From GCA-002727735 sp038134525 (GTDB lineage: Bacteria > Bacteroidota > Bacteroidia > Flavobacteriales_D > Parvicellaceae): DNA of 64,000 nt. Under the pieces are notes generated by a model, which was not told where the DNA came from, ran no database searches, and saw only the letters and a list, made by a program, of their open reading frames with translations. Both the position numbers and the translations under genes were made by a program. Shown in pieces: positions 7,474 through 17,900 of this stretch. Position 1 is the first letter of the stretch. Each line of letters begins with the position of its first letter. The stretch spans positions 212,975-276,974 of the forward strand of contig JAYPVI010000003.1 in the NCBI GenBank assembly GCA_038134525.1. Reading direction: 5' to 3'.

Positions 7474-7941
7474 ATGAAAAAAATTCTTTTCCTTTTATGC
7501 TTTCCTATTTCCGTTTTTGCTCAGGAGCAATTAACACTCGATAATATACTAACCATTTCTGACAAGAATAGTTTTCTTAAAGAAGTTATTGAAAATGGAT
7601 ATTCTGAAGGAGTTTCTACAAAGGATAAAATCTATTACGGAAAAGGTTTTAAGAAAGAAAAATCCCAAGCAACAGATTGGGCTGAATATACGCTTTCTAA
7701 TGGAGAGTTTTATTTTGAACAAAGTAATCTTGCCTTCGTAAGAAAAAATGGGGACTGTTATTATGATGTAATCGTTTCTGATGTGAAATCTAAATGTACT
7801 TTTCTAAAGATAAAAGAACACATAGGAAGATCGAAAACAGTAAACTTCGCTACTTATGACTGTCCTGGAAAATTATACAAGGGCGAAATTGGTTTTGCTC
7901 AGGTAGATGGCAATGGTATAGTTCAATTATTTTCTAAATAA
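7474..7941 (+). CDS. Secreted hypothetical protein
   Basis: 155 residues from MKKILFLLCF (ATG at 7474); the in-frame ATG at 7444 adds ten residues before a perfectly ordinary signal peptide, so 7474 is preferred. The signal peptide ends near ISVFAQ. The mature part is a small alpha/beta domain with two cysteine pairs candidates (GDCYYDVI, SKCTF, YDCPG) and no membrane segment. I do not recognise it. It lies 41 bases after the two small membrane proteins and may be the last gene of that operon. Confidence 0.6.
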   Translation: MKKILFLLCFPISVFAQEQLTLDNILTISDKNSFLKEVIENGYSEGVSTKDKIYYGKGFKKEKSQATDWAEYTLSNGEFYFEQSNLAFVRKNGDCYYDVIVSDVKSKCTFLKIKEHIGRSKTVNFATYDCPGKLYKGEIGFAQVDGNGIVQLFSK

Positions 7942-8018
7942 CACCAATTAAGTAGAGAATCAACTCTTATGGTTAATCTCTAATAATTCTTTCTCAAGTG
8001 ATTTTAGTAAATAAGTTA

Positions 8019-9176
8019 TTAGTCTTTCTTAGTGATGTTGAATCCCATGGAAAGCCCTAAATAATACCCATTTTTATTGTAGGATAAAAATGCATTTACA
8101 GGAATATTTAAATAACCTGAATGAAAAGTTTTCCCAAGAGCCCATACCCATCCAGTTAGTAATCTGACATTACCTCTACTGTCCATTCTTGTAGTTTCAT
8201 TGAAGGGATTTGATAGATAGGTATAATTGTATTCACCAGTACCAAATTGTTCTGTCGAATCTATTATAACTCTGTTTGGATCATCCTGCCACTGAGAATT
8301 CAATCTCCAATTATCATTATTTTTTTCGTCATTTACATAGTATCCTTTGGAAATTCTAGATAGTCTAAAGGTTGGTCCAAACCCTATCTCCCAACCATTT
8401 TTTGAACTTCTGAATCCATTGAGAATAGCAAATGATGGATTAAACATGTTTTGCTCAACACCGGTCAAAAAAACTAATCCTTCTATTAGGGCTTGAAAAT
8501 TCCCTGCACTCAAATAAGAACCTTCAAATTGATAACCAATTTGAGTCATGATTGGGGCTGCATCAAAACCACCCATATTTGTTGGGTTTTTTAGCACTTG
8601 CCCCATATCTCCACCTACAAAAGACATTCCCATCCTTGGTCCATTATTTTTGATGTAAGTTACAGGAGCTTCTGGTGGTTGATTAAAGTACACAAAATTG
8701 TTTAAGAGCTCTGAATCATTTTCAATTCCCAAGGCTTTGTTCAAGGTAATTTGCATCATAGTTTGTATCTCTGTATCCAGATTGATAAATTCCTCGATAG
8801 CAATTTTGTCGTAATTTTCTGTTTTTACATCTAAAACTTTAACGGTGATCACAATTTTTTTTCCTAGGTTTTCAATGGCACCTGTTATCATTTTGTCCAC
8901 TCCAGCATGACTACCCAAAGAGGTAAGGCATTTTTTTCCAAAACAGTTTGAAACATCAATTTGATTTTCATTCAAGACTTCTAACATATCTAATTTATCA
9001 AACACATTGAATTTTCCAGTTTTGGTAACTTCAATCCGCATGAGGCTTTCTGCCATATCAGGACTTATTTTTACTCCCTGTGTGTACACACTTACAATAG
9101 CAGCTGAAGGGATTTGAGCAGAAGATGTAATTGTACTCAGAAATAAGAAAACGAAGATGTATAATTGCTTTTTCAT
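8019..9176 (-). CDS. Outer-membrane-type protein with CsgG-like N-terminal domain and beta-barrel C-terminus
   Basis: 385 residues with a signal peptide ending near TSSAQ. Residues about 25-150 resemble the periplasmic CsgG/FlgO-type fold found in many Bacteroidota proteins (SLMRIEVTKTGKFNVFDKLD, then GVDKMITGAIENLGKKIVIT), with a short Cys pair NCFGKKC. Residues about 180-385 alternate hydrophobic and polar and end in YLGLSMGFNITKK, like an outer-membrane beta-barrel. The role is unknown; nucleator or sensor functions are possible by analogy only. It is monocistronic, convergent with 7474, and separated from the divergent 9390 gene by a very AT-rich 213-base region that must hold both promoters. 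Confidence 0.65.
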   Translation of the reverse strand: MKKQLYIFVFLFLSTITSSAQIPSAAIVSVYTQGVKISPDMAESLMRIEVTKTGKFNVFDKLDMLEVLNENQIDVSNCFGKKCLTSLGSHAGVDKMITGAIENLGKKIVITVKVLDVKTENYDKIAIEEFINLDTEIQTMMQITLNKALGIENDSELLNNFVYFNQPPEAPVTYIKNNGPRMGMSFVGGDMGQVLKNPTNMGGFDAAPIMTQIGYQFEGSYLSAGNFQALIEGLVFLTGVEQNMFNPSFAILNGFRSSKNGWEIGFGPTFRLSRISKGYYVNDEKNNDNWRLNSQWQDDPNRVIIDSTEQFGTGEYNYTYLSNPFNETTRMDSRGNVRLLTGWVWALGKTFHSGYLNIPVNAFLSYNKNGYYLGLSMGFNITKKD

Positions 9177-9389
9177 GACTTAAATTTTTCAGTAAAATTA
9201 AGGTAATTAAGGCATATTGAAATTCACATGCATTAAAAAAAAGACAAAAAAAAACGCAATTAAAATTTTTAAGTAATTGATAAACAATGTTTTAAAATAT
9301 AAAAAAAAGACTAAAAATTATTTTTATTATCAATAAATAGAATGGTATATTTAGCTCACTATAATTTAAAAAGATTCTAAGAATTAGAG

Positions 9390-10883
9390 ATGGATTTATT
9401 AAAAGAGATATTAATCACTTTTTCTTCTAAGAAAAAAAGAGAATTCGAAAAATTCTTAGTGAGAAAAAGACCATCTGATGATCGAAGGGATATTACAGTA
9501 TTGAATGAGTTATTTAAATATTATAATTCACCTAGAAAAGAGCATTTAGTTCAAAAGGGAAAGCAAAAGTACCATGCTGTTCGGAAAAGGTTAACCAAAG
9601 AACTTATTCGATTCATTATTCTTCAAAATGCTAGTAATGAATTAAGTGCCAAAGACAGTGAAGGCTTCTTAAACTTAGCTAAACACTTTAAAGAATTAAA
9701 TAAACATGGTGTTGCTTGGTTTTTGCTCGAAAAAGAAGAAAAAAAGAGTGAGCAAACAAAGAACTATTTGTTGAACATGAAAATTCAACGAATGAAGTTG
9801 GAAATTTTACCTTACTTTCCTCAAGCTGAATTTGATCTAATCAAAAATAAACTCCTTGGACTTCAACATGCACAGGCTAAAGAAGATGAATTCCAACTTT
9901 ATTTTATACAGATAAGGAATATGTTTGCTGAGAAATTAGAAAATGGAGATGTTGAATTTTCTAATCCTATCATTTCTAAAGCCATTGAGCAATATAGCAA
10001 TATAAAAAATGAAAAAAACACACCTAAAATCCAGCTTACAATCATCGAAATTCTGAGAGCCGAATATGGAGTAAAAAAGAATTTTGTTGGACTAGCCAAG
10101 GAATTAAAAGGTTATTATAAACAGCTGAATTTCTCCCAAGAAGAAAGAATCGGATTTAATAATTCCATTGCCAATATAGAGTATATAATGGCATACACCA
10201 TGTTAGGTATTAGAGATTTTGATGAAGCTAAAATTCATCTTGAAAATTTGAAACAATTGATGCAAAAATCCGATTTAGTCAACCAAAATTATATCGGTAA
10301 ATATGTTGCTATTTCTAGCTTTCTTAAGATTTTTGAAAATAAAATTTTAGAAGCCATATTTCTTATTCATGATGCTGTTGAAAAATATGGGGTTAAAATC
10401 CCAGAGAGAGAAATTAATAATTTAAAATTAAATCAAGCCGCTTTTCATTGTTTGTTAAGTGAATTTAAATCATCTAATAAAATACTCCTTGAGTTCAATA
10501 AGTCAGATGGATATTATCAAAAAACTATGGGAAGAGAATGGGTGATAAGAAAAGAGATGATTAGAGCGGTAGTACAGCTGGAATTAAATAATATTGATAT
10601 TGCGGAAACCATTGTCTTAAAAATTCAATCTAAGCATAACGAACTATTTGAGAAAAAACAATTCATGCTGGTTAAACCATTTATTGTAGCAATGAAGTTA
10701 TTTATCAATAATCCTGAAAAAGCTACGGATGATGCTCTAAATCAAATTGAAAGCGAAGGAGGTCTTGACAAAAATAAAATGTTTAGAGACCCTAGGCTCA
10801 TTGTTTTCTACGCTTGGTTGAGGGGTAAATTCAGTAATCGCGATTCTTCTAACGTGTTGATGGAAGAATTTACCAAGCTATAA
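9390..10883 (+). CDS. Large cytoplasmic helical repeat protein of unknown function
   Basis: 497 residues, no signal peptide. Almost wholly alpha-helical, Lys/Glu/Asn-rich, with spaced helix pairs that look like degenerate TPRs (for example LGIRDFDEAKIHLENLKQLM and LNNIDIAETIVLKI). The N-terminal 80 residues (SKKKREFEKFLVRKRPSDDR, then KYHAVRKRLTKELIRFIILQ) are strongly basic and could bind nucleic acid. Such orphan helical proteins are common in Crocinitomicaceae-like genomes. No enzyme motif. It ends three bases from the convergent lipoprotein gene. Confidence 0.65.
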   Translation: MDLLKEILITFSSKKKREFEKFLVRKRPSDDRRDITVLNELFKYYNSPRKEHLVQKGKQKYHAVRKRLTKELIRFIILQNASNELSAKDSEGFLNLAKHFKELNKHGVAWFLLEKEEKKSEQTKNYLLNMKIQRMKLEILPYFPQAEFDLIKNKLLGLQHAQAKEDEFQLYFIQIRNMFAEKLENGDVEFSNPIISKAIEQYSNIKNEKNTPKIQLTIIEILRAEYGVKKNFVGLAKELKGYYKQLNFSQEERIGFNNSIANIEYIMAYTMLGIRDFDEAKIHLENLKQLMQKSDLVNQNYIGKYVAISSFLKIFENKILEAIFLIHDAVEKYGVKIPEREINNLKLNQAAFHCLLSEFKSSNKILLEFNKSDGYYQKTMGREWVIRKEMIRAVVQLELNNIDIAETIVLKIQSKHNELFEKKQFMLVKPFIVAMKLFINNPEKATDDALNQIESEGGLDKNKMFRDPRLIVFYAWLRGKFSNRDSSNVLMEEFTKL

Positions 10884-10886
10884 GGA

Positions 10887-11327
10887 TTAAAAATATTCGT
10901 AATAATACTTATCTCCATTAGCTCTTTTTAGGCCAAGATTATTTATCTTCAATTTCACGATGGTGTCTGTACTTTCAACTGACCACATAGTAGTTCCCAT
11001 AAATTCATAGGAGTATTCATAGGTAACAGCAGATTTATCCTCGGAAAAATTCCAGGTGCCAACTAGTCCATCTATTCCAAGCGCACCCATCGAGTTGTCA
11101 TTATAAATTTTAAATGAACCATCTTTTACAAATTCAATGTATGAACCATCACTATCAATAGATTCAAGCGTATTTGAAGAAGCATCAAATTTTTCAATAG
11201 GTCTCCATTTCTGTTGAAGTCTGGTTGATTTTGGGAGGAGAGAAAATCCTGGTCCTTCTTCATATTTACCGCATCCAGTTAAAAAAAGTAATGTTATGGA
11301 TAAAAAGGTGATTTTGATGAGTTTCAT
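10887..11327 (-). CDS. Lipocalin-like lipoprotein
   Basis: 146 residues. The lipobox LTGC (Cys about 19) follows a typical signal peptide. The mature protein has the Bacteroidota lipocalin-like pattern: LQQKWRPIEKFD near the start, SYIEFVKDGSFKIY in the middle, LVGTWNFSEDKSAVTYEY towards the end. These are small beta-barrels of unknown ligand on the periplasmic face. Similar in type to the 43795 protein. Single gene, convergent with 9390 and divergent from typA. Confidence 0.75.
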   Translation of the reverse strand: MKLIKITFLSITLLFLTGCGKYEEGPGFSLLPKSTRLQQKWRPIEKFDASSNTLESIDSDGSYIEFVKDGSFKIYNDNSMGALGIDGLVGTWNFSEDKSAVTYEYSYEFMGTTMWSVESTDTIVKLKINNLGLKRANGDKYYYEYF

Positions 11328-11422
11328 TTTTTAACATTTTTCTCAAATATAGAAAAACAAACTTGAAATAGAACCAAAAAAAACATTACTATATAAAATA
11401 TTAAACGCATTCATTACAATGT

Positions 11423-11430
11423 TACCTTTG
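11423..11430 (+). promoter_or_regulatory. -7 element (TACCTTTG) of typA
   Basis: Perfect TAnnTTTG match, 17 bases before the typA ATG. No good TTTG at -33. Confidence 0.5.
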
Positions 11431-11447
11431 CAGCAAAATTCAGCTCT

Positions 11448-13238
11448 ATGAATATTAGAAATATTGCCATAATTGCTCATGTTGACCATGGGAAAACCAC
11501 CTTGGTTGATAAGATGATTTATGCTTGTAAAGCCATTGATGATCGAAAAGAAACCAAAGAACTTATCTTAGATAATAATGATTTAGAAAAAGAAAGAGGC
11601 ATTACCATTCTTTCTAAAAATGTTTCGGTTAGTTATAAAGATCATAAAATCAATATTATTGATACTCCAGGTCACGCTGATTTTGGAGGAGAAGTGGAAC
11701 GGGTATTGAACATGGCAGATGGTGTATTACTTCTTGTAGACGCCTTTGAAGGCCCAATGCCTCAAACCCGATTTGTTCTTCAAAAAGCAATTGAATTAGG
11801 CCTAAAACCCTTAGTGGTAATTAATAAAGTAGATAAGGAAAATTGTAAGCCAGAGGAGGTTCAAGAAAAGGTGTTTGATTTGATGTTTAATCTTGATGCA
11901 ACTGAAGAACAACTGGATTTTCCTACGATTTATGGTTCCGCAAAACAGGGATGGATGGATTTAGACTATAAAATACCTACTAACGATATTTTACCGCTGT
12001 TAGATGCCGTTATTGAGCACATTCCTGCGCCTAAAATCAATTCTGGAACTACTCAGTTATTAATTACTTCGCTAGATTACTCTTCTTTTATTGGTAGAAT
12101 AGCTATTGGAAGACTACATAGAGGAAGTTTAAAACAAGGTCAACAAGTTTCTTTAATATCTAGAGAGGGTGAATCTAGGAAGAGTAAAATAAAAGAGCTT
12201 TATGTATTTGAAGGGCTAGGAAAAGCAAAAATAGAAGAGGTAGTGGCTGGAGATCTTTGTGCTATAGTTGGATTAGATGGATTTGAAATTGGAGATACTG
12301 TTGCGGACTTAAATGAGCCTGAAGCCTTACCTACTATTCGAATTGATGAACCCACAATGTCGATGTTGTTTACCATAAACGATTCTCCTTTCTTTGGTAA
12401 AGAAGGTAAGTATGTTACATCTAGGCATATTAAGGAAAGGCTAGAAAAAGAATTGGAAAGGAATTTAGCCCTTCGAGTTGAAAATACGGGATCATCCGAT
12501 TCTTTTAATGTATTTGGTAGAGGAGTTCTACATCTTTCCGTGTTGATAGAAACCATGAGAAGGGAAGGATATGAGCTTCAAGTAGGTCAACCACAAGTAA
12601 TTATAAAAGAAATTGATGGGATAAAACATGAACCAATCGAGGAGTTGACCATTGATATTCCAGAAGAACACTCTGGTAAAGCAATTGAGGTAGTTGCCAT
12701 TAGAAAAGGCGAGATGGTCAGTATGGAACCTAAGGGTGATCGAATGTTATTGGAATTTAATATTCCCTCAAGAGGTATAATCGGACTTAGAAATTACCTT
12801 CTAACCACTACAGCTGGAGAAGCCATCATGTCTCATCGTTTTACTTCCTTTGAACCCTACAGAGGGGAAATTCCGGAAAGGCAAAATGGATCTTTGATCT
12901 CTATGGAGAATGGTCATTCAATCCCTTACAGTTTAAGTAATTTACAAGATCGAGGGAAATTTTTTGTAGACCCTAACGAAGCAATTTATGAAGGCCAGGT
13001 CGTTGGAGAACACTCTAGAGCTAATGATTTAGTGGTGAATATTACAAAGACTAAAAAACTAACTAATATGAGGTCTTCTGGTGCAGATGATAAAGTCAAA
13101 ATTGCTCCTGCTATACAATTTACATTAGAAGAGGCATTAGAATATATTCAGGCAGATGAATATGTTGAGGTGACCCCAACCAATATTAGGATTAGAAAAA
13201 TCCTCCTTAAGGAACACGAGCGAAAAAGAGCAAAATAA
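11448..13238 (+). CDS. typA: TypA/BipA ribosome-associated GTPase
   Basis: 596 residues, normal family length. G1 AHVDHGKTTL (about 10-19), switch II DTPGHADFGGEVERV (about 72-86) and G4 NKVDK (about 126) are intact. The EF-G-like domains follow (YSSFIGRIAIGRLHRG), then the BipA-specific C-terminus with GRGVLHLSVLIETMRREGYE and SRGIIGLRNYLLTTTAGEAI. BipA is a translational GTPase that helps 50S assembly and stress or low-temperature growth. Start at ATG 11448, just downstream of a -7 box. The next gene is 71 bases away and probably separate. Confidence 0.98.
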   Translation: MNIRNIAIIAHVDHGKTTLVDKMIYACKAIDDRKETKELILDNNDLEKERGITILSKNVSVSYKDHKINIIDTPGHADFGGEVERVLNMADGVLLLVDAFEGPMPQTRFVLQKAIELGLKPLVVINKVDKENCKPEEVQEKVFDLMFNLDATEEQLDFPTIYGSAKQGWMDLDYKIPTNDILPLLDAVIEHIPAPKINSGTTQLLITSLDYSSFIGRIAIGRLHRGSLKQGQQVSLISREGESRKSKIKELYVFEGLGKAKIEEVVAGDLCAIVGLDGFEIGDTVADLNEPEALPTIRIDEPTMSMLFTINDSPFFGKEGKYVTSRHIKERLEKELERNLALRVENTGSSDSFNVFGRGVLHLSVLIETMRREGYELQVGQPQVIIKEIDGIKHEPIEELTIDIPEEHSGKAIEVVAIRKGEMVSMEPKGDRMLLEFNIPSRGIIGLRNYLLTTTAGEAIMSHRFTSFEPYRGEIPERQNGSLISMENGHSIPYSLSNLQDRGKFFVDPNEAIYEGQVVGEHSRANDLVVNITKTKKLTNMRSSGADDKVKIAPAIQFTLEEALEYIQADEYVEVTPTNIRIRKILLKEHERKRAK

Positions 13239-13309
13239 ATCACTACGATTTTGAAGATATAAATGTTCGTAATAGCTACTCTTTTCTTGGTTATATTTAA
13301 CAATTATAA

Positions 13310-14893
13310 ATGCTGAAAAGCATTCCCATGAGAATATTTATTTTATTCATAACTATTTTTTTTCATGCTTCTACTTTAAGTCAAATTAGTAAGCCAAAAA
13401 TGGTCATTGCAATTGTAGTTGATCAAATGAAATATGAATATGTATATCGATTTTGGGATGATTTCGGTGAAAAAGGGTTTAAGAAATTAATCAATCAGGG
13501 GACTTTTTGTAGAAACACACATTTTAACTATGTGCCCACCTATACTGGCCCAGGTCATGCATCCATCTTTACGGGAACCCCCCCTGCTGTACATGGGATA
13601 ATAGGAAATAGCTGGTACTCAAGAGATAGCCTTAAGCCTGTTTATTGCGCTGGGGATTGGAAAGCTCAAACCATATGTCTTTGTCAAAAACCACATGATA
13701 AATTAAATAAAGGTGACGGTAACATGTCTCCTAGAAATTTATTATCAACCACTATTGGAGATCAGTTAAAAATAGTGGATACTTCTTCTAAAGTTTTTGG
13801 GGTATCATTAAAAGATAGAGGTTCAATCCTGTCTGCAGGTTTTTCTGCTGATGGAGCATATTGGATGAATTCAACGGGGAACTGGATTACTAGTGATTAT
13901 TATCGTAATTTCATACCCAACTGGGTAAAACAATTTGAAGAATTGAATGCTGTATCAAACTACATGAATGGTGTTTGGACAGGTTCCACATTTAACATCA
14001 ATCTTAAGGATAAATTAGATCAGGGAGGTCCTTCTGCTATTAAGTCCACTCCAAAAGGGAACCAAATTTTGTGGGATTTTTCTAAACAATTAATAGTTAA
14101 AGAATCGCTTGGTACAGATGAGCATACTGATTTGTTGGTTGTGAGCTTTTCATCTACCGATTACATAGGACATCAATTTGGACCAGATGCTGAACAAACA
14201 AAAGATACGTATTTAAAATTAGACCAAACCCTGGCTGATATGCTTTTGTTTTTCGATAAACAATTTGGAAAGAAAAACTATACGATCATGCTTACCTCTG
14301 ATCATGGAGCTGCTACCTCACCTGATGTATTAAAAAAAATGAAATTTAACGGGGGTCGTTTCGATTCTAGAAACTTATTGCTTGAATTGAATAATTATTT
14401 ATTTGATGTCTTTGGGCAGGATCAATTGGTCTCAAAAGAAATTAACATGCAGTTTTATTTAAATTTTGATATTATAAATTCAGCAGGTATTAGGGTTGAT
14501 TTGCTCTTTCAAGAAATAAAATACTTTCTTGAATCAAAAGAATTTATAAAATCCGTTTATGATTTGAGGTCAAATTTTTTTTCTACTAATGATAAAGAGG
14601 TTGAAATGATTAAAAATGGTTTTCACCCTAAACGTTCTGGCGATATATTTTATGTATTAAGTCCAGGATATTTAGAGTGGAGCAGAGAAACAGGGACCAC
14701 TCATGCCTCCCATTATAATTATGACACCCATGTTCCCTTAATTTTTTACGGAAATGGAGTGCAGAAAAATAAATTAATTGATAAAAGAATTCACATTTCA
14801 GATATTGCACCCACTTTGTCTATTTTAATGAAAACATCTTTTCCAAGTGGTTGTACGGGGAACCCTATTGATGGAGTAATTTTAGAGAATTAA
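13310..14893 (+). CDS. PafA-like alkaline phosphatase (phosphodiesterase/phosphatase superfamily), exported
   Basis: 527 residues; an in-frame ATG six codons later (13328) is an equally good start. After the signal peptide the alkaline-phosphatase superfamily core is clear: metal ligand Asp in IAIVVDQM, nucleophile region VPTYTGPGHASIFTG with Thr79 (the residue PafA-type enzymes use), HGIIGNSWYSRD, the LKDRGSILSAG segment, and the metal sites SSTDYIGHQFG and TSDHGA plus GTTHASHYNYDTHVPL. The family hydrolyses phosphate monoesters in the periplasm and is a main phosphate-scavenging enzyme in marine and aquatic Bacteroidota. All catalytic residues I can identify are present. Confidence 0.93.
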   Translation: MLKSIPMRIFILFITIFFHASTLSQISKPKMVIAIVVDQMKYEYVYRFWDDFGEKGFKKLINQGTFCRNTHFNYVPTYTGPGHASIFTGTPPAVHGIIGNSWYSRDSLKPVYCAGDWKAQTICLCQKPHDKLNKGDGNMSPRNLLSTTIGDQLKIVDTSSKVFGVSLKDRGSILSAGFSADGAYWMNSTGNWITSDYYRNFIPNWVKQFEELNAVSNYMNGVWTGSTFNINLKDKLDQGGPSAIKSTPKGNQILWDFSKQLIVKESLGTDEHTDLLVVSFSSTDYIGHQFGPDAEQTKDTYLKLDQTLADMLLFFDKQFGKKNYTIMLTSDHGAATSPDVLKKMKFNGGRFDSRNLLLELNNYLFDVFGQDQLVSKEINMQFYLNFDIINSAGIRVDLLFQEIKYFLESKEFIKSVYDLRSNFFSTNDKEVEMIKNGFHPKRSGDIFYVLSPGYLEWSRETGTTHASHYNYDTHVPLIFYGNGVQKNKLIDKRIHISDIAPTLSILMKTSFPSGCTGNPIDGVILEN

Positions 14894-14895
14894 TT

Positions 14896-14924
14896 TTTGA
14901 TTTAAAATAAATATTTTACCTTGC
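14896..14924 (+). promoter_or_regulatory. Probable promoter TTTG-N17-TACCTTGC of the adhesin gene
   Basis: TTTG at 14896-14899 and a degenerate -7 box TACCTTGC at 14917-14924, 37 bases before the ATG at 14961. It overlaps the end of the preceding stop region. Confidence 0.4.
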
Positions 14925-14960
14925 AGAAAAATTATAGAATAAAATTTTACAATTTTTAAT

Positions 14961-17900
14961 ATGAAAAAAATCTTATTCTTCTTATTTTTAATTACCAGCC
15001 TATCTAGTATAGCTTGTCACAATTGTTTAATCAATTCTGTAAGCTTTGTTAATAACGGAAATAACACGACTACATTTACCATAGATGTTGAAATTGATGT
15101 TGGTACCCTGGATGGCAAAAGTTATGGATTTGCCTTACTTTTCGAGAATACTACAGCAACTGCCCCAATTGTTTTAACCAATCCGGCCTTTACTCCAACA
15201 TTGTCTAGAGCAGGTTTTAATGATTTGACGGGTTATACGGGGGCATCTATAGGTAGCGGATTAGGAGCTATACCTTCCAATTATTTTGATGACCGTTATG
15301 GAAACAGAACGGATGTATTAACTTATGAAACAGATGATGATTGGTTTGGATTTGGATCTACTGATTATAATCAAACTGTAGTGGTTACAGTTGAAGGGTG
15401 CGTGGAGTCTATCACATTGGATGGCGATTTTAGAAGTACAGGATCTGCCACTCCACAAGGAGTTCCAGGATGTACGGTAACTCATCAAACTGGAATTTCT
15501 TGCTTGGTAAGTTGTGGTACATGCTCAACTCCAAATTGCCTTATCGCTGGACCCTACACGAGTTATAATGATGCTTTTCTTTTTTCTAATCATTGTTCGC
15601 AGATGAATGATTTAAGTGCAAATCCAATTACAGCACCTACATATGTTACGTATCATACATTAACTACATCTGCTACAGGAACGGTTGGTATGGTCATATC
15701 ACTACAAGAAGGAGGGCCAACTAACCCATGTGGCATTACTAAAGTGGCTAACCTGTATGCATCCAATACGAATTGCGCTACACCAATTAGTCCATCAACC
15801 ACTACGGCTAATGGCTCCAGCTATTATAATCCAGAGTGGACTGGACTTTCACCAAACGCCACATACATTGTTGAAATTACATTTACTATTCCATCAGGGT
15901 GTTCATTAATAGACCATTGTGAATCTTATTATTTCCCAACTTCATGTAATGCTAGTACTGGAATTGTAAGCGTAAGTGGTGGAACTTTGGTTGGAAATAA
16001 TGAGTATGATTTAACAAATTGCAATACCATAAACTTCAACGCTGCAAATGAAAATTTAAATGGAGGGGTTTTAACATATAGCTATGCTCTATTTAGTTGC
16101 GATCCAGGTTTACCGCTAACAGCAGCACAATTAACGGATTTAACTAATCATCCATGTTACTTGGGATCTGACTATGGGCTAACTACCTCTGATGTGGATG
16201 CTGGAGGTATATCTGGAACAGTTCCTGGAGGATACGATACACTATGGATTATGCCCTACACCAGTGATGCTGCTAATTCTCCTGATAGTGATGGTGATGG
16301 GTGCTATGATATTGGAGATGTAATACAGGTAAATTATTTACCTCCAACCTGTGGAGATTGTGCTAGCCCAAATTGCAGTACTGGAAGTGTTCCAGAGTTT
16401 GTGGATAGAACATACTTGCAATGTGATGATCCTTGTGCGGATTTAAACAATACTACTCACATCACTTACCATACAGTAACCACCGATAATTTTGGAAATG
16501 TTGGAGCAGTGCAAACAGTGAATTTTAGTCAATTTACATGTAGTGGTTTATCTAGGACAGCTGTCTTAAGAAGCACCATTAATTCTTGCTCAGGCCCAGA
16601 TATACAACCTTCAGTTAATAATGCAAATGGAGTTGGTAGTGGATTTAATCCAGAATGGTATGGGTTATCAGCTAATACCAATTACACATTGATCTTAACC
16701 ACTGCTATTGGCTCAAATTGCAACTACGATTACGCTTGCTTGGATTTTTATGGTATCCCAACATGCAATACCATCAACACTAATTTAGATACAACTTTAT
16801 GTAATGGAGGTTCTATAGTAGTTAATGGCACAACCTATAATGGTTCTAATCCAACAGGGCAGGAGACATTTGTTTTAGCAAATGGCTGTGATAGTATTGT
16901 TTCTGTTACAGTTACAGAATTACCTAACATAACAAATAGTATCAATCCAACCATATGTTCCAATGGTAGTTATGTGTATGACGGAGTAACTTACGATGCA
17001 AATAATCCAGCAGGAACACATGTTTTCACAAGTGCCTTTGGTTGCGATAGTACAGTCACTATTTCGCTAACAATTCAAAATACCATAAACACCATATTAG
17101 ATACAACATTGTGTAATGGAGGTTCAATAGTGGTTAATGGCACAACCTATAATGGTTCTAATCCAACAGGGCAGGATACATTTACATTGCCAGGTGGCTG
17201 TGATAGCATAGTATCGATAACAATTACCGAACTTGCACCTATTACAAACAGTATAAATCCTACTATTTGTTCCAATGGAAGTTTTATCTATGATGGAGTA
17301 ACTTACGATGCAAATAATCCAGCAGGAACACATGTTTTCACAAGTGCCTTTGGTTGCGATAGTACAGTCACTATTTCGCTAACAATTCAAAATACCATAA
17401 ACACCATATTAGATACAACATTGTGTAATGGAGGTTCAATAGTGGTTAATGGCACAACCTATAATGGTTCTAATCCAACAGGGCAGGATACATTTACATT
17501 GCCAGGTGGCTGTGATAGCATAGTATCGATAACAATTACCGAACTTGCACCTATTACAAACAGTATAAATCCTACTATTTGTTCCAATGGAAGTTTTATC
17601 TATGATGGAGTAACATATGATTCAAGTAACACTACGGGGACCCATATATTTAATAGCTTATCAGGTTGTGATAGTACGGTTACAGTGATATTAAATATTC
17701 AAAATCAAATTATAAATAATTTGGATCAAACTATTTGTTTTGGAGACTCTATAATCGTTAATGGCACAACTTATAATGCTAATAATCTAACAGGTCAAGA
17801 AATAATAATACTACCTAGTGGTTGCGATTCTATAATAAACATTACTGTTACTGTACTTGAACAAGACACGACTTTTTTGGATACCATCATATATGTTGGA

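Noticed and set aside
16770..17700. Repeats taken as a CRISPR-like or satellite array
   Set aside because: The repeats are in frame, 312 bp long with no unique spacers, and encode a Cys-containing adhesin module.
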